Origin: Primorskyibacter aestuariivivens
GTDB lineage: Bacteria; Pseudomonadota; Alphaproteobacteria; Rhodobacterales; Rhodobacteraceae
Direction of reading: 5' to 3'
DNA length: 64,000 nt
Assembly: GCF_028023675.1 (NCBI RefSeq)
Contig: NZ_JAQIOZ010000004.1
Location: 186,001 to 250,000 of the forward strand
Below the pieces are notes generated by a model. It did not search any database. It was not told the origin of the DNA and was given only the letters and a program-made list of their open reading frames with translations. Below are positions 26,025-35,008 of this stretch, in pieces. Each line of letters begins with the position of its first letter. The first letter of the stretch is position 1. The position numbers and the translations under genes are program-made.

Positions 26025-26675
26025 ATGTCCCAGATTCCTGCCGAGGATGCCCTGCCCGAAGACGTACTTGCCTTCTGGTTTCCCGACGGGCTGGAGCACA
26101 AGGGGCAGGACGCGCACATGGCGTTCTGGCAAAGCCGGATGCAGGGCGGCATGGACGAGGCGATCATAAAAACCATGGCGGATGTGACCGCCGCCGCTGC
26201 GCGCGGACAGTATGACCATTGGGCCGACACCGCCCATGGTCGGCTCGCGCTGCTGATCGCGCTGGACCAGTTCCCGCGCTCGCTCTGGCGTGATACGCCA
26301 GCCGCCTTCGGACAGGACATCAAGTCCAACCTGCTGGTGCTCGAGGGGATCAAGAACGGCCATTTCGATGCGCTGAAATGGCCCTGGGAAAAGAATTTCT
26401 ACCTGATTGCGCTCTGCCATTGCGAGGGGCCGGATCACCTTGCCCGCATCGACCTTGCCATTGAGCTTGCGGAAAAGGTCGTTGAGACCATCGACGGGCC
26501 ACTCCGCGAGGGCTACGCTGACATGGCCATGCAGCCGCGCCGCGTGCGCGAGGTGATCGAACGCTTTGCCCGCCATCCGCATCGCAACGCGTTTTATGGG
26601 CGGCTTTCGACGCCGGATGAAGCGGCCTATGTGGAGCATGGGGAGTTTCCCCATAACCGCAAGATCGACGCCTAG
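26025..26675 (+). CDS. DUF924 family protein
   Basis: 216 residues, helical. PEDVLAFWFPDG at the start, LALLIALDQFPRSLWRDTPAAFG and PWEKNFYLIALCHCEG are marks of the DUF924 family (TPR-like fold, function unknown). Its TAG stop shares three bases with the stop of the convergent hydrolase gene. Confidence 0.9.
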   Translation: MSQIPAEDALPEDVLAFWFPDGLEHKGQDAHMAFWQSRMQGGMDEAIIKTMADVTAAAARGQYDHWADTAHGRLALLIALDQFPRSLWRDTPAAFGQDIKSNLLVLEGIKNGHFDALKWPWEKNFYLIALCHCEGPDHLARIDLAIELAEKVVETIDGPLREGYADMAMQPRRVREVIERFARHPHRNAFYGRLSTPDEAAYVEHGEFPHNRKIDA

Positions 26676-27310
26676 GGATTGGTTGCAATCACGCCTGCCA
26701 GCGCCGCACCCAGCGCCCGATGCGCTTCGGCTTCGAAATGCACGCCGTCCAGCGCGCTGCTTTCGATCACGTCGCCCGCGTTGAAGAACCGCGCGCCCTT
26801 GGCCCGGGCCAGCGCGGCAAATCCTTCGGCCAGCGGGCCGACCGCCTCGGCGCCAAAAAACTCCGTGGCAAGACAGCCGCGTTCCAGAACCGGTGGCGGG
26901 CAGATCAGCAACATGTCGAATCCGCCATGCAGGGCCTGCATTTCGGGATGTAGTGCGATGTCCAGAAGACCGGCGGCCCCGGCGGTGATCTTTGCGGCGG
27001 ACGGGTTGAACCGCGTCTTGCAATCATTGGTGCCCAGCATGATCAGCAACAGATCCACGGGCCGGTGACAGCCCAGCGCAATGCGCGGCCCGTCCTGCCC
27101 GTTCATGTGCCGCCCCATGACAGGATCATCCAGCCCTGTGGTTCGTCCGGGCAACCCCTCTTCGATTACGGACCAGTCGGTCCCCAGGGCAGCACCGAGC
27201 ACGGCGGGCCATCGTGTATCGGGACCGAACCGGCCCGGCGCCCCGCGTGCGTGCATCGGGGGGTAGCCATGGGTATTGGAATCCCCGTAGGCCAGCAGGG
27301 TTTTCGTCAT
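26672..27310 (-). CDS. SGNH/GDSL-family hydrolase (arylesterase-like)
   Basis: 212 residues from ATG 27310. Block I LLAYGDSNTHGY carries the nucleophile Ser, LLIMLGTNDCKTRF is block III, and DGVHFEAEAHRALG is block V with the Asp-His pair. GDSN, not GDSL, matches the SGNH branch that includes aryl esterases and carbohydrate esterases. No signal peptide, so probably cytoplasmic. Convergent with DUF924. Confidence 0.9.
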   Translation of the reverse strand: MTKTLLAYGDSNTHGYPPMHARGAPGRFGPDTRWPAVLGAALGTDWSVIEEGLPGRTTGLDDPVMGRHMNGQDGPRIALGCHRPVDLLLIMLGTNDCKTRFNPSAAKITAGAAGLLDIALHPEMQALHGGFDMLLICPPPVLERGCLATEFFGAEAVGPLAEGFAALARAKGARFFNAGDVIESSALDGVHFEAEAHRALGAALAGVIATNP

Positions 27311-27439
27311 TCTGTGCCCTTTCACATGACTGCCCCGGAATGCTAGACAGCAGACAAGCCAAGGTAAACCGCGTCGGGGGGCTTGGACGCCACCCCGTCG
27401 CCGCCCATATAGGGCAAAACGCATATGAAGGAGCGCGCC

Positions 27440-28360
27440 ATGCTGGAGCTTGGGCAATCGCAAAATTCTGGCCCCGCTGCGGGCGATCTGATCAAGGATG
27501 TCTCCGAGGCCGATTTCATGGCCGAGGTGGTGGATGCCTCGATGCAGGTGCCGGTGATCGTCGATTTCTGGGCACCCTGGTGCGGCCCGTGCAAGACGCT
27601 GGGTCCGATGTTGGAAGAGGCGGTGACCAAGGCCAAAGGCGCGGTCAAAATGGCCAAGGTCAATGTGGATGAAAACCAGATGATTGCGGGTCAGCTGCGG
27701 GTGCAGTCGATCCCGACGGTCTATGCCTTTTGGCAGGGACAGCCTGTGGACGGCTTTCAGGGCGCGGTGCCGGGGTCCGAGATTCAGGCCTTTGTCGAAC
27801 GCGTGGTTCAGGCGGCGGGCGGTGATGCGTCCGGTGGGCTGGACGATGCCATGGCGGCGGCCGAAGAGATGCTGGAACAGGGCGCGGCGGTGGATGCGGC
27901 GCAGACCTTCAGCGCCATTCTGGGTGAAGAACCTGCCCATGCCGGGGCATATGGCGGACTGGTGCGTGCGCATATCGCGATGGACGATCTGGATCAGGCC
28001 GAGGCGATCCTGAACGGAGCACCGGCCGAAATTTCCGGCGCGCCGGAACTGGAAGCCGCCCATGCGCAGCTTGAACTGGCCAAACAGGCTGCCGATGCCG
28101 GTCCGATTGCCGAGCTGCGCGCGCAGGTCGAGGCCAACCCGGACGATCATCAGGCGCGCTATGATCTGGCGCAGGCCATTTATGCCAGCGGCGATGGTGA
28201 GACGGCGGTGAACGAATTGCTGGAGCTGTTCCGCCGTGACCGCGAATGGAATGACGGCGCGGCCAAGGCGCAGCTTTTCACCATTTTCGAGGCGCTCAAG
28301 CCCGATGATCCTGTCGCTTTGAACGGGCGCCGCAAACTGTCGTCTATGATATTTGCCTAG
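27440..28360 (+). CDS. thioredoxin-TPR co-chaperone, CnoX/YbbN-like
   Basis: 306 residues from ATG 27440 (AAGGAG 7 nt upstream; an ATG at 27425 is in frame). Thioredoxin domain about 15-120 with WAPWCGPCK, then TPR-like helices to the end (TAVNELLELFRRDREWND). CnoX binds oxidised proteins and passes them to GroEL. The intact WCGPC suggests redox activity, as in Caulobacter, unlike the SQHC of E. coli YbbN. Followed by a LON-domain gene, another proteostasis factor. Confidence 0.88.
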   Translation: MLELGQSQNSGPAAGDLIKDVSEADFMAEVVDASMQVPVIVDFWAPWCGPCKTLGPMLEEAVTKAKGAVKMAKVNVDENQMIAGQLRVQSIPTVYAFWQGQPVDGFQGAVPGSEIQAFVERVVQAAGGDASGGLDDAMAAAEEMLEQGAAVDAAQTFSAILGEEPAHAGAYGGLVRAHIAMDDLDQAEAILNGAPAEISGAPELEAAHAQLELAKQAADAGPIAELRAQVEANPDDHQARYDLAQAIYASGDGETAVNELLELFRRDREWNDGAAKAQLFTIFEALKPDDPVALNGRRKLSSMIFA

Positions 28361-28387
28361 ATCGCTGGCAACGCTAGGTTTGCTGTT

Positions 28388-29029
28388 ATGAAAAGCATTG
28401 CGGACCTGCCCGACACGATCCCCGTTTTCCCGTTGCCCGGGGCGCTGTTGTTGCCCCGGTCGCGGCTGCCTTTGCATATCTTCGAGCCGCGCTACCTCGC
28501 CATGATCGAGGATTGCATGAAGACGCCGCAGCGGCTGATCGGGATGGTCCAGCCCAATCCGCGCCCGGGGGCCGACACGCAGCTCTATGCCATTGGCTGT
28601 GCCGGTCGGTTGTCGCAGTTTTCCGAAACTGAAGACGGGCGCTACATGATTACGCTGACCGGCATCTCCCGGTTCCGCATCCGGCAGGAGATCGACGGGT
28701 TCACACCCTATCGTCGCTGTGATGTGGACTGGGCCGGGTTTGACCGCGATCTTGGCGGCGGCGAAAGCGATCCGGGGTTTGATCGTGCGGCTTTTATGAA
28801 GCTGTTGGGCCGTTTTTTCGAGACCCGCTCGCTTTCCGCGGACTGGAGCACATTGGAAGACGCGGATGACGAGCTTCTGATCAATTCGCTGGCCATGCTG
28901 CTTGAGTTCGAACCAGAGGACAAACAGGCCTTGCTTGAAGCGCCGTCGCTTGGCACACGGCGTGAAACGCTGGTCACCCTGATCGAGTTCGCGCTGAGGG
29001 GTGGGAATGCCGAGGAGATACTGCAATGA
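28388..29029 (+). CDS. LON peptidase substrate-binding domain protein
   Basis: 213 residues equal to the N-terminal domain of Lon only: [32 protein letters not shown], then [12 protein letters not shown] and [11 protein letters not shown]. No ATPase or protease part. Function unknown, possibly substrate recognition. It overlaps the Trm112-like gene by 4 nt and follows cnoX-like by 27 nt. Confidence 0.92.
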   Translation: MKSIADLPDTIPVFPLPGALLLPRSRLPLHIFEPRYLAMIEDCMKTPQRLIGMVQPNPRPGADTQLYAIGCAGRLSQFSETEDGRYMITLTGISRFRIRQEIDGFTPYRRCDVDWAGFDRDLGGGESDPGFDRAAFMKLLGRFFETRSLSADWSTLEDADDELLINSLAMLLEFEPEDKQALLEAPSLGTRRETLVTLIEFALRGGNAEEILQ

Positions 29030-29226
29030 CCCAGGACGAGACACAGGTGTCTGATGCCGGATTTGACCGCCGGATGCTGGAAGCTCTGGTCTGTCCGCGC
29101 AGCCACGGGCGTTTGGAGTATGATGCCGACAAACAGGAACTGGTGTCGAAATCCGCAGGGCTTGCCTATCCAATCCGCAATGGCATTCCGCTGATGCTGG
29201 TGGACGAGGCGCGCAGTCTCGACTGA
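29026..29226 (+). CDS. Trm112/YcaR-family small protein
   Basis: 66 residues with [21 protein letters not shown] and [18 protein letters not shown], the usual bacterial Trm112-like pattern. Only one Cys remains of the zinc-binding set. In other organisms the family activates methyltransferases; the bacterial role is unclear. Coupled to the LON-domain gene. Confidence 0.9.
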   Translation: MTQDETQVSDAGFDRRMLEALVCPRSHGRLEYDADKQELVSKSAGLAYPIRNGIPLMLVDEARSLD

Positions 29227-29240
29227 GCGGCCCGGCGGGC

Positions 29241-29267
29241 AAAAAAATGGAGCCCCGAAGGGCTCCA
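29241..29267 (-). terminator. intrinsic terminator of the LysM operon
   Basis: On the minus strand TGGAGCCC, loop TTCG, GGGCTCCA, then seven T. A perfect 8-bp stem with a stable UUCG-type tetraloop between the convergent Trm112-like gene and the LysM gene. Confidence 0.9.
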
Positions 29268-29300
29268 GTCTGCTGCTCGGCTTTTTTGCCTGTTGTTGTT

Positions 29301-30113
29301 CTATAGAGTCGGAATCGTCAGCGTCATGCCCGGGCGGATTGCGCTGGGGGCCGGGAGCTTGTCTCGATTGGCCATGAACAGGATGTCATGCGCGGTCGTC
29401 GTGCCGTAATGGCGCAGCGCGATCCCGGCAAGGCTGTCTCCGGGCTGCACCACATAAGTCAGGTCGCCCTCGGGCGCGAGCGACGGCGTCTGTGCGGGGG
29501 GCGCGGTTCCCGCGTTGGATTTCTGGACGAGTGAATCCAGAATGGTTGCGGTATCCACCTCTCCCGAGGAGGTGACGATTGCGTCAGGGGCGGCGACCTG
29601 CCCCTTGCCCACCGCCTCGTTGATGAGCGAGTCGACATAGGCATCGGGCTTGCCCTCGCGCACGGCCTGAATAATCAGCGCATTCAGCGATTGTGGCCTG
29701 TTCACGTCGGATTTGGGTACAAGTGACGGCGTACCACCCAGCCCGGCCAGAACAGTGTCGGTCAGATTGCGCATTTCGTCGCTGTGGCCGCCGGTCTGGG
29801 TGGCAACCTGGCGTAGCCGGTCGCCAGTGACGGGGCGGCGCAATTCGGACAGGATGGATTGGGTCATCAGGTCAATCGGGTTCGCGGCATCGCTACTCGA
29901 CAGTGTTTCTGGCGCTTTGGCCTGCGTCGTTCGATGAGCCGTTTCGAACAATCCGCCGCGCGGTTCTTCAAACGGGGTGCTGTCAGCGCGAGTGGCGGCA
30001 GACGTTACACCCGGGCCATCTCGCTCCGTGCCTTCGGGGTCGCCCATCTGGGTGACCAGAAGGGCAATTGTGACCGAAAGAAACCCGGCGGCAAGGAGGA
30101 AAAGTCTGATCAC
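29301..30113 (-). CDS. LysM domain protein
   Basis: 270 residues. One N-terminal helix (LFLLAAGFLSVTIALLVTQM) likely anchors it or acts as a signal. A low-complexity linker of about 30-90 follows, then a C-terminal LysM at about 219-268 (YVVQPGDSLAGIALRHYG). It probably binds peptidoglycan in the periplasm. It follows the rhodanese-like gene by 16 nt, so the two may be co-transcribed. Confidence 0.85.
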   Translation of the reverse strand: MIRLFLLAAGFLSVTIALLVTQMGDPEGTERDGPGVTSAATRADSTPFEEPRGGLFETAHRTTQAKAPETLSSSDAANPIDLMTQSILSELRRPVTGDRLRQVATQTGGHSDEMRNLTDTVLAGLGGTPSLVPKSDVNRPQSLNALIIQAVREGKPDAYVDSLINEAVGKGQVAAPDAIVTSSGEVDTATILDSLVQKSNAGTAPPAQTPSLAPEGDLTYVVQPGDSLAGIALRHYGTTTAHDILFMANRDKLPAPSAIRPGMTLTIPTL

Positions 30114-30129
30114 GGGTTTGGCATCCTTG

Positions 30130-30765
30130 TCATTGGGTTGATCCCTTCATGGCAACGGTCAGCCCAAGCTGTTGCCAGACCTGCATGCCACCCCGGTAAT
30201 AGAGGAGTTTTTCGGGCGGGTAGCCCGCGTCCAGCAGGTTTCGGATCGCGCGTGGGGTCTGATCGCACCATGGGCCATTGCAAAAGAGCAGAAGATCGCG
30301 CGCTGCGGAAAAACTCCATCCGCCATTGGACTCAAATCCGCCCAAAGCACGCAGAATATCGTTCCGGTACGGATTTTGCGGATCCAGGGTGTTGAAGGGC
30401 AGGTTAATGGCTCCGGGAACCGATCCCTTGGCAAACCACTCCGGAACGCGGGTATCCAGCAAAAGCCCTTGACCGGTCGCAACATGGCTTTCCAGGAAAT
30501 CCATGAGCTCCAGTTCGCCCACAGTCTCGACGCCCGGTGCGACCACCATCGGCGTGATGCAAAAGGGCGGGCAGGGTCGCGACGTCTTGGAGTATTCGCC
30601 GCTGAGCTGGTGATCGGGATTCTGAATGCGGCCAATCACGATCGGGGTGCCGTTGATAACGAGGCTGCGTTCCGCTTCCGTTTCAGTTAAGCGCACGTCC
30701 TGGGCAGCTGCCATGGAGCAGATACTCAAAAACACAACGGAAAAAGCCGCCGCCAACCGCAACAT
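30130..30765 (-). CDS. periplasmic rhodanese-like protein
   Basis: 211 residues with signal peptide MLRLAAAFSVVFLSICSMAAA. Rhodanese-like domain about 85-205: LLLDTRVPEWFAKGSVPGAIN, then the active loop LLLFCNGPWCDQTPRAIRNL with CNGPWC, then YYRGGMQVWQQLGL. The N-terminal region has a separate CPPFC pair. It resembles the CXXCW-type proteins of periplasmic redox clusters. Substrate unknown. Confidence 0.85.
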   Translation of the reverse strand: MLRLAAAFSVVFLSICSMAAAQDVRLTETEAERSLVINGTPIVIGRIQNPDHQLSGEYSKTSRPCPPFCITPMVVAPGVETVGELELMDFLESHVATGQGLLLDTRVPEWFAKGSVPGAINLPFNTLDPQNPYRNDILRALGGFESNGGWSFSAARDLLLFCNGPWCDQTPRAIRNLLDAGYPPEKLLYYRGGMQVWQQLGLTVAMKGSTQ

Positions 30766-30880
30766 GAAACGTCCCCCAAGAACTGATTACGCCACATATA
30801 GAACAAGGGCAGGCATATTGGCGCATCGTCCCTACATGCATCGAAATATAGATGCACAATTGGGATTCCGTCAACGGGGA

Positions 30881-30915
30881 GTGATTCGTTTTTCTGGCCC
30901 ATTTTGGCGAATCAC
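30881..30915. other. inverted repeat near the folC end
   Basis: GTGATTCG (30881-30888) and CGAATCAC (30908-30915), perfect 8-bp arms 19 nt apart, 32 nt beyond the folC stop and upstream of the rhodanese-like gene. It could be an operator for the rhodanese/LysM operon or part of the folC 3' end. Regulator unknown. Confidence 0.4.
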
Positions 30916-30947
30916 ACAAGATACGTGTGGATCGCCGTTGGAAATTT

Positions 30948-32222
30948 CTAGCTGTAGTTGCGCAACACGTGACCTGCCAGGTAGAGCGATCCGCAAATCA
31001 GGATGCGCGCGTTCGGCTCCCGCGTGACAATGTGCTGGATAGCTGAGGGGATATCAGCCGCTTCAGACGCGCTGAGACCGGCGGATACGGCCGCCGCCGC
31101 CGTGTCAGAGGCGGCAAGCGTGTTGGTTTCCCCCGGAATGGAGAGCGCGACCAGTTCCGTGACCGCACCAGAAAGCGGACGCAGGTAGCCGCCGATATCC
31201 TTGGTGTTGAGCATACCGCAGATCGCGTAGGTCGGGCGCGGGGGCAAACGGTTCAGAACCCGGCCCAAGGCCTCACCGGCCGCGGCATTGTGCCCGCCGT
31301 CCAGCCAGATCTCGGCCCCGGGGGCCATGTCGACGAGCGCGCCTTCGGTGATCCTCTGCATCCGCGCGGGCCATTCGGCGCGGGTCACCGCAGCTTCGGC
31401 GCTGGCGTCGTCATATCCCAGATGGCGCAGCGCGGCGATGGCGGCCCCGGCATTGTCGATCTGGTGATCGCCGGGCAGGTTGGGCAGGGGCAAATCCAAC
31501 AGCCCGTTTTCGTCCTGATAGGTCAGACGCCCACGTTCCTCAAAGGCATGCCAGTGTTGTCCATGCGCGAATACAGGCGCGCCCAGCTCGGCGGCGCGGG
31601 CCTCGATCACATCCATGGCCTCTTCAGCCTGGGGGCCAATCACACAAGGTACGCGGCGTTTGATAATACCGGCCTTTTCACCGGCAATAGCCGCAATCGT
31701 GGTGCCCAGGAATTGTTCATGATCGCGTGACACTGGCGTGATGATCGTCAGCGCCGGGGTTCCGATCACGTTGGTGGCGTCCAGACGCCCGCCAAGCCCC
31801 ACTTCGAGTAGCGTGTAATCGGCAGGCGTCCGCGCCATGGCAAGGAGCGCGGCGCAGGTGGTGATTTCGAAATAGGTGATGTTTTCGCCACCATTGGCGG
31901 CGTAGCATTCATCCAGCACCTCGGTCAGATGCGGTTCCGAGATCAGCTCACCGGCCAGCCGGATGCGTTCATGAAACCGCGCCAGATGCGGCGAGGTATA
32001 GGCATGCACGCGTTTGCCCGCAGCCTCCAGCCCGGCTCGGATCATCGCCTGTGTGCTGCCCTTGCCGTTGGTGCCCGCGATATGGATCACTGGGGGCAGG
32101 TCGTTCTGGGGATTGCCCAAAGCCTCAAGAAGACGCCAGACCCGGTCCAGCGTCAGGTCGATGACCTTGGGGTGCAGCGCCATCATCCGTTCAAGGATGA
32201 CGTCCGATGTGGGGGCGGTCAT
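30948..32222 (-). CDS. folC: bifunctional folylpolyglutamate/dihydrofolate synthase
   Basis: 424 residues. P-loop GTNGKGST at 50-57, HAYTSPHLARFHERIRL and the Mur-ligase type GLGGRLDATNV are present. It adds glutamate to dihydropteroate and folates using ATP. It overlaps accD by 4 nt, and the accD-folC order also occurs in E. coli. Confidence 0.95.
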   Translation of the reverse strand: MTAPTSDVILERMMALHPKVIDLTLDRVWRLLEALGNPQNDLPPVIHIAGTNGKGSTQAMIRAGLEAAGKRVHAYTSPHLARFHERIRLAGELISEPHLTEVLDECYAANGGENITYFEITTCAALLAMARTPADYTLLEVGLGGRLDATNVIGTPALTIITPVSRDHEQFLGTTIAAIAGEKAGIIKRRVPCVIGPQAEEAMDVIEARAAELGAPVFAHGQHWHAFEERGRLTYQDENGLLDLPLPNLPGDHQIDNAGAAIAALRHLGYDDASAEAAVTRAEWPARMQRITEGALVDMAPGAEIWLDGGHNAAAGEALGRVLNRLPPRPTYAICGMLNTKDIGGYLRPLSGAVTELVALSIPGETNTLAASDTAAAAVSAGLSASEAADIPSAIQHIVTREPNARILICGSLYLAGHVLRNYS

Positions 32223-33148
32223 TTGGTTTCGCTGTCCTCGGCGGGCGCACTTGATGTGCTGGTCTCATCCGGGCTTGGCAAATCGCCGTGAATGGCGGGC
32301 GGCAGGCCCATGAGCATACGGGTGATGGTGATCAGCTCGCCGCGCAGTTCCTTGCGCGGGGTCACCCGGTCCAGCATACCATGTTCCAGCAGGTATTCGG
32401 CGCGCTGGAACCCTTCGGGCAGCTTTTCGCGGATCGTCTGTTCAATCACGCGCGGCCCTGCGAAACAGATCAGCGCATTGGGCTCGGCAATCTGCACATC
32501 GCCCAGCATCGCATAGGACGCGGTCACACCTCCGGTGGTGGGGTGCGTCAGCACAACGATATAGGGCAGGCCCGCTTCCTTGAGCATCTGCACCGCAACC
32601 GTCGTGCGCGGCATCTGCATCAGGCTGAGAATACCTTCCTGCATCCGTGCGCCCCCGGCGGCGGAAAACAGGATCAGCGGGCAGCGGTGTTCAACAGCGG
32701 CTTCTGCGGCGGCAACGATGGCGTTGCCCACATACATGCCCATGGAGCCGCCCATAAAGGAAAAGTCCTGCGCCGCGGCAACAATGGGCGTGCGGCCAAT
32801 CTCGCCATGTGCGACCAGCATCGCCTCTTTCTCGCCGGTGGATTTCTGGGCGCTGCGCATCCGGTCGGGGTATTTCTTCTGATCGCGGAAATGAAGCGGG
32901 TCGGCCACCGGTTCCGGCACGTCGATCTCGGCAAAGACGCCACCGTCGAACAGCGTCTCGAACCGGTCGCGCGGGGTGATCGCCATATGGTGTCCGCAAT
33001 TGGTGCAGACATTCAGGTTGTCCCTGATTTCGCGGTGAAACAGCATCGCGCCGCAATCGTCGCATTTCGACCAGAGGTTATCCGGCACTTCCCGGCGCGA
33101 GAAGATCGAGTTGATGCGCGGGCGCACGTAATTGCTGATCCAGTTCAT
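32219..33148 (-). CDS. accD: acetyl-CoA carboxylase carboxyltransferase subunit beta
   Basis: 309 residues from ATG 33148 (an upstream in-frame start at 33250 gives an unlikely leader). Zinc ribbon C29-x2-C32...C48-x2-C51, then the crotonase-like carboxyltransferase core (SFMGGSMGMYVG, ILFSAAGGARMQEG, HPTTGGVTASYAMLGD). With AccA it transfers the carboxyl group to acetyl-CoA, the first step of fatty acid synthesis. Confidence 0.96.
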   Translation of the reverse strand: MNWISNYVRPRINSIFSRREVPDNLWSKCDDCGAMLFHREIRDNLNVCTNCGHHMAITPRDRFETLFDGGVFAEIDVPEPVADPLHFRDQKKYPDRMRSAQKSTGEKEAMLVAHGEIGRTPIVAAAQDFSFMGGSMGMYVGNAIVAAAEAAVEHRCPLILFSAAGGARMQEGILSLMQMPRTTVAVQMLKEAGLPYIVVLTHPTTGGVTASYAMLGDVQIAEPNALICFAGPRVIEQTIREKLPEGFQRAEYLLEHGMLDRVTPRKELRGELITITRMLMGLPPAIHGDLPSPDETSTSSAPAEDSETK

Positions 33149-33221
33149 GAAAACCCTGTCTTGCTTGGCCGGACGCGGCGTGTCGTGCCCTCGAAATAAG
33201 CCTCTGGCGCGGGATTTGCAA

Positions 33222-34106
33222 TCACAGCCGCAGTGCCAGCCTTGCGGCAAGCCATGAAATCACCAGAGCGACGAACTCGGCAGGCAAAAGCGCGCGGAAT
33301 GCCTCTGCGTCTTCCGCTCCGAAGGGCAGGACATAAAGGGCAAGCGCGCCCATGTCGCCGGGCAGGCTGACCAACAGAATGGCGGATATGTTGACCGAGA
33401 TATGTACCGCGATGGCCGCACCCAGCGTGCCGGAGCGCGCGGTCAGGTCCGCCATGGCAAGACCGAAAACACCGGCCCAGAACACGACCGGCCAGGCTTT
33501 GCCGTCATAGAGCGCGGGGGAATAATGCGCCAGTGCAAACAACGCAGAGGGCAGGCCGAGCCAGATGGACGGATGTCTGTACCGGGCTGAAAGCTGTTGT
33601 TGCAGATACCCGCGAAAGACCATTTCCTCTGCCGTGCATTGCAGAATGATCGCGGGCACTGCGAAGGGCAGGATCATCAGCCACTGGCCAAAGGGCCTGT
33701 TGGATACGAGTACATGCGGTGCGGCGTAGGCCATGGTCAATCCGACCGCACTAATGGCGATCAATTGCAGCGGCAAAACCTTCAGAAAATCGCGCCGCGC
33801 CTGCAACGGATCACCAAAAAGGCTGCGTGCGGGGCGTTTGTGCCATGACTGGACAATGATCGCCGCAGCAACGCCCATCAGCGCGACAAGAAGCAATTGC
33901 GTGATGATGATCGCCGGCCCGCCGCGCGTGTCTTGGAACAGAGGCAGCAACACCGCGGTTGCCGACCAGACAAGAGCAAGATAAATGGCGCACCCGCCCA
34001 GCGTTCCCAACGCCGTCCGCCAGAGTTCCGGCGCGTCTTTTGCGGCGTCACTGAAGCGTGACTGAGCCTGATAGGGGGAAGAAAAACGTGCCATCCAGCC
34101 CGGCAT
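33222..34106 (-). CDS. CPBP-family intramembrane glutamic endopeptidase
   Basis: 294 residues from ATG 34106, with GGGGAG just upstream; starts at 34130 and 34094 are also in frame. Several membrane helices. The Abi/CAAX-protease motifs are intact: CTAEEMVFRGYLQQQL (EExxxR), SALFALAHYSP and VHISVNISA. The family processes membrane-bound substrates or bacteriocin-related peptides. Substrate unknown. Confidence 0.88.
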   Translation of the reverse strand: MPGWMARFSSPYQAQSRFSDAAKDAPELWRTALGTLGGCAIYLALVWSATAVLLPLFQDTRGGPAIIITQLLLVALMGVAAAIIVQSWHKRPARSLFGDPLQARRDFLKVLPLQLIAISAVGLTMAYAAPHVLVSNRPFGQWLMILPFAVPAIILQCTAEEMVFRGYLQQQLSARYRHPSIWLGLPSALFALAHYSPALYDGKAWPVVFWAGVFGLAMADLTARSGTLGAAIAVHISVNISAILLVSLPGDMGALALYVLPFGAEDAEAFRALLPAEFVALVISWLAARLALRL

Positions 34107-34243
34107 AAGCTCCCCGACAGGTAGGGGCAAGCGCCCAAAGACGCTTGCCAGCGTCCGGGGGCTTGGCTATCCCGGATATGGGAGTGACGGGAGGACGGCA
34201 GAGCTTTGGCACTGCAACCCCCGGTGTTCATGAGGAATTTTGT

Positions 34244-34945
34244 ATGGTGACCGGTTTGGGGAGAGTTCAGCCATTGGTTTACCTGAAACGGGTCGTGACA
34301 AGTGCGCTGCTGCTGTGGACACTCGCCGCGTGCACATTGACCGCGCCCGGCAATGGGTTCTTGTCCGGGGGGGACCGGTCAGAGACGCCAAAGGCGCTGA
34401 CGCGGGCAACGCTGGGCGGTGGTGATGTGATCCTTCGGGGTCCCGATGGCTGGTGTATCGAACCCTCGTCGCTCCGGTCCCGGACAAGCGACAACTTCGC
34501 CAGCCTTGCCGGATGCCATGCGCTCACTCAGGGGGCGTCGGGTACGCCGGTGCCTTATGGCATTCTGACTGTCGCGGTCTCTGCGCCGCGTGCCCCGGGC
34601 GATGTCGATGTTCAGCAAGCCCTGCGTCAGGCGGTGTCGGATCAACCCCTGATTTCCACAAGTATTGAGGACGGTGTGGCGCTGGTGCATCTTGCACCAG
34701 AACGCAGCGCAACGGCCGAGGGTCTGGGCGACCCCCATTGGCGCGGCGTTTTCGTTCAGGGGCGGCGGGTTGTGATGCTGGCGGCCTATGGGCCAGAGAA
34801 TGGCGCGATCTCCGGTAAGGATGGCGGGCGGCTTTTGCTGGATCTGGCGGGGTCAATCCGTGCCTCCAGCCCGGATCTGCCCGAGGCCAAACCGGCCGAG
34901 CCGGGGTTTGAACTTGGGGCTGGTCTAAAGCGTTTGTTCAATTGA
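34244..34945 (+). CDS. putative lipoprotein of unknown function
   Basis: 233 residues from ATG 34244 (AGGAA 8 nt upstream; a TTG at 34145 is in frame but less likely). A signal peptide with lipobox LAAC places the lipid-bearing Cys at residue 30. The mature part, from about 60, resembles a compact alpha/beta domain with two Cys (DGWCIEPSS, LAGCHAL) that may pair. No family recognised. Confidence 0.75.
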   Translation: MVTGLGRVQPLVYLKRVVTSALLLWTLAACTLTAPGNGFLSGGDRSETPKALTRATLGGGDVILRGPDGWCIEPSSLRSRTSDNFASLAGCHALTQGASGTPVPYGILTVAVSAPRAPGDVDVQQALRQAVSDQPLISTSIEDGVALVHLAPERSATAEGLGDPHWRGVFVQGRRVVMLAAYGPENGAISGKDGGRLLLDLAGSIRASSPDLPEAKPAEPGFELGAGLKRLFN

Positions 34946-35008
34946 AAGGTCTTTGCGTAGAATCGGACCCGAGGCATATCGGCTGAAAGAGCAGGAAAAG
35001 GCGTAAGC

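Noticed and set aside
26672-29242. An 856-codon minus-strand frame
   Set aside because: Only the last 212 codons (from ATG 27310) encode a real SGNH hydrolase; the upstream part is antisense to the thioredoxin, LON-domain and Trm112-like genes.
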